The notes under the pieces were generated by a model, which worked only from the letters and a program-made list of their open reading frames with translations, had not been told where the DNA came from and did no database searches. Below, piece after piece: positions 29,534 through 33,370 of a stretch of DNA of 33,370 bases (its first letter is position 1; every line of letters starts with the position of its first letter). Made by a program: the position numbers and the translations under genes. This DNA comes from a virus, in the IMG/VR virus record IMGVR_UViG_3300032245_000136, positions 1 through 33,370 of that record; one strand, written 5' to 3'.

Positions 29534-30361
29534 TTAGTCCCCGCAGAAACAAGCAATTGATTCATCTTCAAACAGATTTTGTTGGTTAGATGCAAAGTCT
29601 GCCATTTCCCGATAAGAGGGATGGTCAACACGAAACAAATTACCGTTGCCCGTGTGGTTTGGTGTTATTTCTTTCACAATACTTTCCATTTTTGCCCACC
29701 ATACCGTTTTTTCCGGATACATTCTTGATATGTTTGTTTTTTTATCAAGACTTTTCAAAAAGCATAGGTCACAATTCCCGAGCAAACTTTCATCTTTAAA
29801 AATACCCAAATTTAATTTGAATGGCTGATTAAGCCAAAATTCGTTAATTGTTTTTTTGGTAACCCCCGCCGTGAACAGTGGAATCTTATGCTTTGCCATC
29901 TTTGCAGCGCGGCGCGGTTCATCAGCCCTAATGCCAACAAAATCATCATTGTCCATTTCCGAGTGTTTCCACCCCAAACTGCGTAGGTATTTGTGGATTA
30001 CTCTGATTTTCAAAACTCCCGTACACCACCGCTGCGCGGGGTTGGGCAGTTTCTTGTAATGTCTGATTAATGCCTCAAATGGTTCGCCATTTCGGGACGC
30101 TGTTTCATAATTGACAATTTTGAACTTTGGTTCTTCTGCACAATACTCTAACCAAACAATTGGCACATTCCAATTTGTTTCGCAGTCATGTACAAATTTT
30201 AATGTAGCCTCATCTTCTTTACCAGTATTGGCAAAACAAACAACTGCATCATCCGGAAGTTTTCCATTATGTGCGTCAAGAACTCGCCACAGCATATAGG
30301 CACTTGTGCGCCCACCGCTAAAGCTAATGCAAGTTTGGTCAATGATTTTAAAAGGGTTCAT
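29534..30361 (-). CDS. PAPS-reductase/DndC-like PP-loop enzyme
   Basis: This 275-residue protein has the PP-loop SGGRTS (15-20) of the adenylyl-sulfate/PAPS-reductase family, IRADEPRR (144-151), and cysteines C113, C197, C200, C271 and C273. Spaced cysteines and a C-terminal ACFCGD resemble DndC-like members that carry an iron-sulfur cluster and take part in DNA phosphorothioation, but no DndA/B/D/E partner is seen. It could instead be an assimilatory sulfate-metabolism gene. Position between RusA and NinB points to DNA metabolism. It is coupled to RusA by ATGA. Confidence 0.8.
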   Translation of the reverse strand: MNPFKIIDQTCISFSGGRTSAYMLWRVLDAHNGKLPDDAVVCFANTGKEDEATLKFVHDCETNWNVPIVWLEYCAEEPKFKIVNYETASRNGEPFEALIRHYKKLPNPAQRWCTGVLKIRVIHKYLRSLGWKHSEMDNDDFVGIRADEPRRAAKMAKHKIPLFTAGVTKKTINEFWLNQPFKLNLGIFKDESLLGNCDLCFLKSLDKKTNISRMYPEKTVWWAKMESIVKEITPNHTGNGNLFRVDHPSYREMADFASNQQNLFEDESIACFCGD

Positions 30362-30774
30362 ATTTCTCTCACCATAATATCTATTCCCTCTGTTGCGGAA
30401 TAAACCTTTGTCAAATGCAAATCCACCACTTGCTTGTCATCAAGATACACGATGCCATTCATACCATCCAATATCGCTTTGACGATGTTGTCAATGTCGG
30501 GCTTTTTGGTTGGGCGTTCGGTTCCTTCAATACAAGCCTTTTGGCGCGTTTTTGAGTACGATGGCGGTACGGGTATTCTTATGTGAAGATAAGCCGCTAC
30601 AGCCCCGTTTAAAGGGCTTGTAGACCCCATCGCTTGCTTGGCATAGGTTTGGATTGACTTCTCGTAGGTCAAAGTCTTGGAATCGGTGTAAGTTTTGACG
30701 AAGGTTCCTTGTCGGGCGAAGCGGGGTCTGCCCTTTCCGGCGACTTGTGGGACAGTGAAATGGATTTGAATCAT
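30358..30774 (-). CDS. rusA: RusA-type Holliday-junction resolvase
   Basis: This 138-residue protein has the RusA signature: GKGRPRFARQG near the start (13-23), RTKKPD-type block with KPDIDNIVKAILDGMNG (91-107), and YLDDKQVVDLHL (110-121). D93, D95, K99 and D112/D113 correspond to the acidic and Lys residues of E. coli RusA's active site. It cuts Holliday junctions and would clean up branched DNA before packaging. It overlaps both neighbouring genes. Confidence 0.92.
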   Translation of the reverse strand: MIQIHFTVPQVAGKGRPRFARQGTFVKTYTDSKTLTYEKSIQTYAKQAMGSTSPLNGAVAAYLHIRIPVPPSYSKTRQKACIEGTERPTKKPDIDNIVKAILDGMNGIVYLDDKQVVDLHLTKVYSATEGIDIMVREI

Positions 30775-31241
30775 TTTAATTGTGTCGCGTTGCTCATGTC
30801 GATATATGCGTTTGATCGGATTACTTCACCACCGTTCACATTTCTTTTTGTTGTTGTTGGCAAGATGGTTATCTCCGGAACATATCCGATGTGATTTGCT
30901 ATTTGCTGAACAAGAAGAATATTAGACTGAGTTAAATATAAGAATCCGGTGAACGGGACACATAATGCTTTTGCGATTTGCTTTCCTTTTTCAAGTTTAT
31001 CGAATGTCACTAACCATTGATAGTTATATCGTCCGATAAATTCTTCAATGGTCATGTCTCTGCATTTGGTTTCGACCACCCGCATGATTTGATTTTGTTT
31101 AATCAAGATCGCGTCAATGTCTGCGGGTTTGTCTTTTGGTGTTTCGCAATACTCATAATCCGGAAAGTGTTTAGCGAATATCTCCATCGCTCGGTGTTCC
31201 GCTTTCAGCGATTCGCGTCCTCTCGGCGTGTTTATGTCCAT
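30771..31241 (-). CDS. PD-(D/E)XK-like putative nuclease
   Basis: This 156-residue protein contains MDINTPRGRESLKAEHRAME at the start, then KPADIDAILI (38-47) and VVETKC (55-60), giving a D41/D43 ... E57-x-K59 pattern of PD-(D/E)XK nucleases. A NYQWLVTFDKLEKG block and beta-rich C-terminal half follow. The fold resembles small restriction-like or Holliday-type nucleases, without a clear subfamily. The start at 31241 overlaps the upstream stop (TGATG). A 71-base overlap with another small gene (31171-31383) is unusual. Confidence 0.65.
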   Translation of the reverse strand: MDINTPRGRESLKAEHRAMEIFAKHFPDYEYCETPKDKPADIDAILIKQNQIMRVVETKCRDMTIEEFIGRYNYQWLVTFDKLEKGKQIAKALCVPFTGFLYLTQSNILLVQQIANHIGYVPEITILPTTTKRNVNGGEVIRSNAYIDMSNATQLK

Positions 31242-31383
31242 CAATGCGCTCCTTCACCATACGGGGTAATTCTTTCCACATATCGTTCGAATCGCGTAAC
31301 TCCTTCACCCGATGGCGTGTGTACTCTGTCCACCCCTTCGTCATCGCTAGTTTGGCATAGTGATCGGCTAACTCGTTGAGCAT
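31171..31383 (-). CDS. Small protein overlapping two neighbours in other frames
   Basis: This 70-residue helical, basic protein starts MLNELADHYAKLAMTKGWTE and ends in a charged region. GGGGGA lies five bases before the ATG. Proteins beginning in this way (MLNELA..YA.LA...GW..Y...RVKEL) are familiar to me from betaproteobacterial phages. It overlaps the 31241-31486 gene by 143 bases and the PD-(D/E)XK gene by 71 bases, each in another frame. Both overlaps are well beyond the usual few bases here, so one of the three may be shorter than drawn. Confidence 0.6.
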   Translation of the reverse strand: MLNELADHYAKLAMTKGWTEYTRHRVKELRDSNDMWKELPRMVKERIDGHKHAERTRIAESGTPSDGDIR

Positions 31384-31486
31384 TCAAATCCCCCGTGATG
31401 GTCAATGCTTTGTTGATTCGCCATGTGGGTATTGCAAACCCCAACTTGACGAAGTTGAGCAGTGCGTGTGCTTGTTCTTTAGTCAT
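31241..31486 (-). CDS. Small hypothetical protein, partly overlapped
   Basis: This 81-residue ORF starts MTKEQAHALLNFVKLGFAIP and contains TWRINKALTITGDLNAQ; this first half looks like a real small phage protein. The second half lies wholly opposite another open frame (31171-31383) and looks less natural. The ATG overlaps the stop of the cytosine methyltransferase by eight bases and directly follows the stop of the alternative-frame ORF, and its own stop overlaps the next start as TGATG. Those two couplings favour it being translated to the end. Confidence 0.5.
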   Translation of the reverse strand: MTKEQAHALLNFVKLGFAIPTWRINKALTITGDLNAQRVSRSLCQTSDDEGVDRVHTPSGEGVTRFERYVERITPYGEGAH

Positions 31487-32219
31487 TCAAGATTCTCCAT
31501 GCGGTTGCTGCACAAATTGGGACTTGTCCATTTCCAATGGCTTTAACTCTGTCCACCCGGTCGGCCATCCCATCATCGACTCTGATAAGACCGGATGGAA
31601 CCACCCCCATCCTCCATTCTTTGAAGGGGGATGCCCAATCTGAACCAATTTGTTCGGCAGATCGAAATTTCTTTTTAGGTGATATTCCTTGTTCTTCGTT
31701 ATTTTTTTGTAATCCGAAGTCAAAGGTGTTGGAAGCCACGAGCCAGATTCTGTTCCTTTGATGTGGTGCGCCAATGTCTCCTGCTCCCAACACTCCCCAT
31801 CTCGCATCAAACCCCATTGAGGCCAAGTCTCCGAGAACTCGTCCAAGCCCCCGAGAAGTGAGCATTGGTGAGTTCTCCACGAATGCGTATCGAGGTCGTA
31901 CTTCGTGAATGATGCGCGCCATTTGTCCCCACATTCCGCTTCGTTCCCCGTCAATTCCTGCACCTTTTCCGACTGAACTAATGTCTTGGCAGGGAAATCC
32001 TCCCGATACAACATCAACAATTCCTCTCCACGGTTTTCCATCAAAGGTTTGAACATCATCCCAAATCGGGAAAGGCGGGAGACTTCCATCATTTTGTCGG
32101 GCGAGCAGTACGCTTGCGGGGTAGGGTTCCCATTCAACGGCGCAGACTGTTCGCCATCCGAGAAGTTTTCCCCCAAGTATTCCTCCACCAGCACCCGCGA
32201 ATAAAGCCAACTCATTCAT
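31479..32219 (-). CDS. C5-cytosine DNA methyltransferase
   Basis: This 246-residue protein has the ordered motifs of C5 methyltransferases: FAGAGGG (7-13), the catalytic GGFPCQDIS with C77 (73-81), VENSP (114-118), PHQRNRIW (152-159) and GNGQVP (229-234). The target-recognition region (about 160-225) is short. It methylates cytosine in an unknown sequence and, with no nuclease partner adjacent, probably guards the phage against host restriction. AAGGTG lies just upstream of ATG 32219. A second open frame covers virtually the entire gene. Confidence 0.93.
   Translation of the reverse strand: MNELALFAGAGGGILGGKLLGWRTVCAVEWEPYPASVLLARQNDGSLPPFPIWDDVQTFDGKPWRGIVDVVSGGFPCQDISSVGKGAGIDGERSGMWGQMARIIHEVRPRYAFVENSPMLTSRGLGRVLGDLASMGFDARWGVLGAGDIGAPHQRNRIWLVASNTFDFGLQKNNEEQGISPKKKFRSAEQIGSDWASPFKEWRMGVVPSGLIRVDDGMADRVDRVKAIGNGQVPICAATAWRILND
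31487..32215 (-). CDS. Second open frame across the whole cytosine methyltransferase gene
   Basis: This 242-residue ORF starts four bases after the methyltransferase ATG (ATGAATGA) and ends eight bases before its stop, so both frames have start and stop almost together. The single AAGGTG site is at workable distance from either ATG. It starts MSWLYSRVLVEEYLGENFSD, includes LNGNPTPQAYC and RGEELLMLYREDFPAKT, then SWRTHQCSLLGGLDEFSETW, and ends in MGWPTGWTELKPLEMDK. I recall many database proteins with this opening and ending from phage methylase loci. It may be genuine dual coding or a recurrent artefact of constrained methyltransferase codons. No function is known. Confidence 0.45.
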   Translation of the reverse strand: MSWLYSRVLVEEYLGENFSDGEQSAPLNGNPTPQAYCSPDKMMEVSRLSRFGMMFKPLMENRGEELLMLYREDFPAKTLVQSEKVQELTGNEAECGDKWRASFTKYDLDTHSWRTHQCSLLGGLDEFSETWPQWGLMRDGECWEQETLAHHIKGTESGSWLPTPLTSDYKKITKNKEYHLKRNFDLPNKLVQIGHPPSKNGGWGWFHPVLSESMMGWPTGWTELKPLEMDKSQFVQQPHGES

Positions 32220-32929
32220 ATCACCTTGCCTTTCAATGCTTGCATTATTTGGGCGCGTATCTCAGCCGGAGGTGGGCCAGTTCTCTGCCTATCCTCGTCC
32301 AGCTTGACAAGTGCGGGGTCTCGCTCTGTCTTGCTCGGCACTGTGACTTTGGCAATGTCCGCAAATGTCGGCTTTGGAGCCACCCACTCAGCTTTAAAGG
32401 CTTGCCAACCGCGAACACAACATTCGGACAATGCTTGCTCCATCGACCAACCGGCTTTGTCCGCTTCGGACTTGATGCCATCAATGGCCCGTTGCGTGAT
32501 GGGAGCCTTCTTTGCTTTGCGGAGGGTTTTGAAGTCTTGCCAAACAGAATCAGAAACGCCGGTAGGCGTTGCCACGATAGTGGCTTTCTGTCTCTCCTCT
32601 TTCTCTGTCTCTCTCTCTGTCTCTAGACTATCACTTTGATATTGCTCTGATATCGCGTTGATATCATCTTGTATCATCCAATGAGACAGCTTGGAAACGC
32701 ATACTTCGGTATCCTTTTCTGCCATTCTTAGTCTAAATGCAAGTTGTTTGACGGGTGGAATCTTTCCATCCTCCTCACTTGCTATCAGCCACAGCATGAC
32801 CAGCACTTTGGCGGCTTTGGGGTCGAGTTCATGCCATTCGATATCGTCCAACAGATCACGATACAGCTTAACCCAAGGTGGCTTGCGGTCTTTGAAATGT
32901 TGGAACTTAGACCAATTTTTGATTTCCAT
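32216..32929 (-). CDS. Phage replication initiator / helicase-loader-like protein
   Basis: This 237-residue protein begins MEIKNWSKFQHFKDRKPPWV and contains KLYRDLLDDIEWHELDPKAA, a winged-helix-like N-terminal domain typical of phage replisome organisers. A charged linker (about 95-120) leads to a C-terminal DnaT-like segment with VWQDFKTLRKAKKAPITQRA and GWSMEQALSECCVRGWQAFK. It probably binds the phage origin and recruits host DnaB, since no helicase or primase is encoded. The start at 32929 is chosen because the longer reading runs through the structured RNA region. The stop overlaps the methyltransferase start. Confidence 0.75.
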   Translation of the reverse strand: MEIKNWSKFQHFKDRKPPWVKLYRDLLDDIEWHELDPKAAKVLVMLWLIASEEDGKIPPVKQLAFRLRMAEKDTEVCVSKLSHWMIQDDINAISEQYQSDSLETERETEKEERQKATIVATPTGVSDSVWQDFKTLRKAKKAPITQRAIDGIKSEADKAGWSMEQALSECCVRGWQAFKAEWVAPKPTFADIAKVTVPSKTERDPALVKLDEDRQRTGPPPAEIRAQIMQALKGKVI

Positions 32930-32938
32930 TTTTTGCCC

Positions 32939-33018
32939 AAAAAAAAGGGCTACACCTGCTGTCTCACCCTTCGGTGTTGGCGGACTGGCGCAATACCAGC
33001 AGACAGCATGTGTAACCC
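32939..33018 (-). ncRNA. Cloverleaf-like RNA with T8 tail, candidate attenuator
   Basis: Read on the minus strand, GGGTTACAC and GTGTAGCCC (33010-33018 with 32947-32955, one G-T pair) pair, then after a two-base internal loop GCTGTC and GACAGC (33002-33007 with 32958-32963) pair perfectly. Inside are two small hairpins, CTGG/CCAG (32996-32999 with 32985-32988) and CACC/GGTG (32973-32976 with 32965-32968). Eight Ts follow directly (32939-32946). This is terminator geometry with a three-way junction on top, between the leader gene and the replication gene. An upstream nine-base inverted repeat can compete with its base. It is a candidate attenuator, riboswitch-like control or put-type antitermination element; no known RNA family was recognised. 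Confidence 0.6.
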
Positions 33019-33072
33019 TATTGCGAAACGCCGCCAAGCGTCTGAGGAGAATCTTAACCCAACATTAAACAT

Positions 33073-33264
33073 CTATGCAATAGGGTCAGAAACTTTTTTT
33101 CCTATCCACCACTTCGGGGAGGGTTTGCACCGTTCCTCTAAGAGCATTTCCCTCTGAAAATCCTTTGTGCAGTCCTCACAGATATGGACGGGTTCAGCTA
33201 CGATTTTGGCGTAGTTGACCCATTCACGGTAGTGCTGTTCAGAGGGGAAGCAATGTGGATACAT
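33073..33264 (-). CDS. Cys-containing leader protein of the leftward operon
   Basis: This 63-residue protein starts MYPHCFPSEQHYREWVNYAK and contains HICEDCTKDF with C29 and C32, then C46; C5 or His residues could complete a zinc site. Similar short proteins are familiar from betaproteobacterial phages, without function. The ATG lies in the terminal repeat, and no ribosome-binding site is visible upstream; a leftward promoter-like sequence would place the transcript start near the ATG, so it may be translated from a leaderless or very short leader. Its end overlaps one arm of the attenuator candidate. Confidence 0.65.
   Translation of the reverse strand: MYPHCFPSEQHYREWVNYAKIVAEPVHICEDCTKDFQREMLLEERCKPSPKWWIGKKVSDPIA
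33077..33085 (-). promoter_or_regulatory. Competing arm of the candidate attenuator
   Basis: On the minus strand this segment reads CCCTATTGC and is perfectly complementary to GCAATAGGG at 33016-33024. The latter shares its GGG with the base of the terminator-like structure, so the two pairings exclude each other in part. The arm lies at the end of the leader gene's coding sequence, so a ribosome finishing that gene could cover it, as in classical translational attenuation. This is a structural inference. Confidence 0.45.
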
Positions 33265-33370
33265 GATTTATTGTGCTAGATGTTGTATTTTTGCACATTA
33301 GGGAAAGTCCTAATGCACAATGCTAAATCTAGTGATACAGTACATTCATTCCCCAGCACAACGCATAGGG
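33248..33370. repeat. Terminal direct repeat, right copy
   Basis: This is the second exact copy of bases 1-123. The leftward leader gene begins inside it at 33264. Bases 33265-33370 repeat the divergent control region and hold no additional gene. A length of 123 bases fits an assembler overlap as well as a biological terminal repeat, and the sequence alone cannot separate the two. Confidence 0.97.

Noticed and set aside
32939-33018. Could the structured RNA be a tRNA?
   Set aside because: The outer stem looks like an acceptor stem and the length is near 72-80 bases, but there is no TTCGA-type T loop, no anticodon-arm geometry, and it ends in a T8 run, so a terminator or attenuator is more likely.
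1-33370. CRISPR array, insertion sequence, integrase and attachment site
   Set aside because: No spaced identical repeats, no transposase motifs and no tyrosine or serine recombinase were seen anywhere; the only exact long repeat is the terminal one.

Overview
The window is a complete, circular-looking genome of a tailed double-stranded DNA phage. The first 123 bases recur exactly as the last 123 bases, so the unique unit is about 33,247 bp. I read it as a small podovirus-type phage. It has TerS/TerL, a large portal, a DUF5309/SU10-type major capsid protein with scaffold, a P22 gp4-like adaptor and a gp10-like tail hub, large Gln/Ala-rich virion proteins typical of ejection proteins, and no tape measure or sheath. 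I see no integrase, no recognisable CI-type repressor, no tRNA, no RNA or DNA polymerase, and no primase or helicase, so it probably leans on the host replisome. Small-protein families and the gene set suggest a proteobacterial host, perhaps a freshwater betaproteobacterium. That host guess is inference only.

Layout. Two opposed transcription units diverge from a short intergenic region inside the terminal repeat (about 18-138) and converge head-on at 3733-3740, where the last codons of both overlap. The rightward unit (139-3740) is a tightly overlapped early operon. It holds small unknown proteins, an ERF-type annealing protein, a lambda-exonuclease/YqaJ-type nuclease, a small protein with an SSB-like acidic tail, a winged-helix regulator, a 34-residue membrane peptide starting with GTG, a zinc-ribbon protein and an acidic protein.

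The leftward unit runs from 33264 to 3733. In order of transcription it holds: a Cys-containing leader protein; a structured, terminator-like RNA; a replication-initiation protein; a C5-cytosine methyltransferase whose whole length is also open in a second frame; small overlapping proteins; a PD-(D/E)XK-like nuclease; RusA; a PAPS-reductase/DndC-like enzyme; NinB; an HNH-like protein; a UUCG-loop terminator; three conserved small proteins; a ParB-methyltransferase fusion; TerS and TerL; portal; a large unknown virion protein; scaffold; capsid; a hairpin with a T-run; connector and tail genes; another hairpin; internal virion proteins; an S74 tail fibre; a cluster of small membrane and coiled-coil proteins; a holin candidate, Rz with nested Rz1 and a GH19 endolysin; and finally a GNAT acetyltransferase and an HTH-metallophosphoesterase.

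Several genes are too short for routine ORF calling and were read directly from the sequence: 3165-3269 (+), 8001-8150 (-, TTG start) and 27999-28175 (-). Most neighbours overlap as ATGA, TGATG or TAATG, so translation is probably coupled. No stretch over 300 bases lacks a gene. Family names are recognised from motifs and memory; no database search was run.
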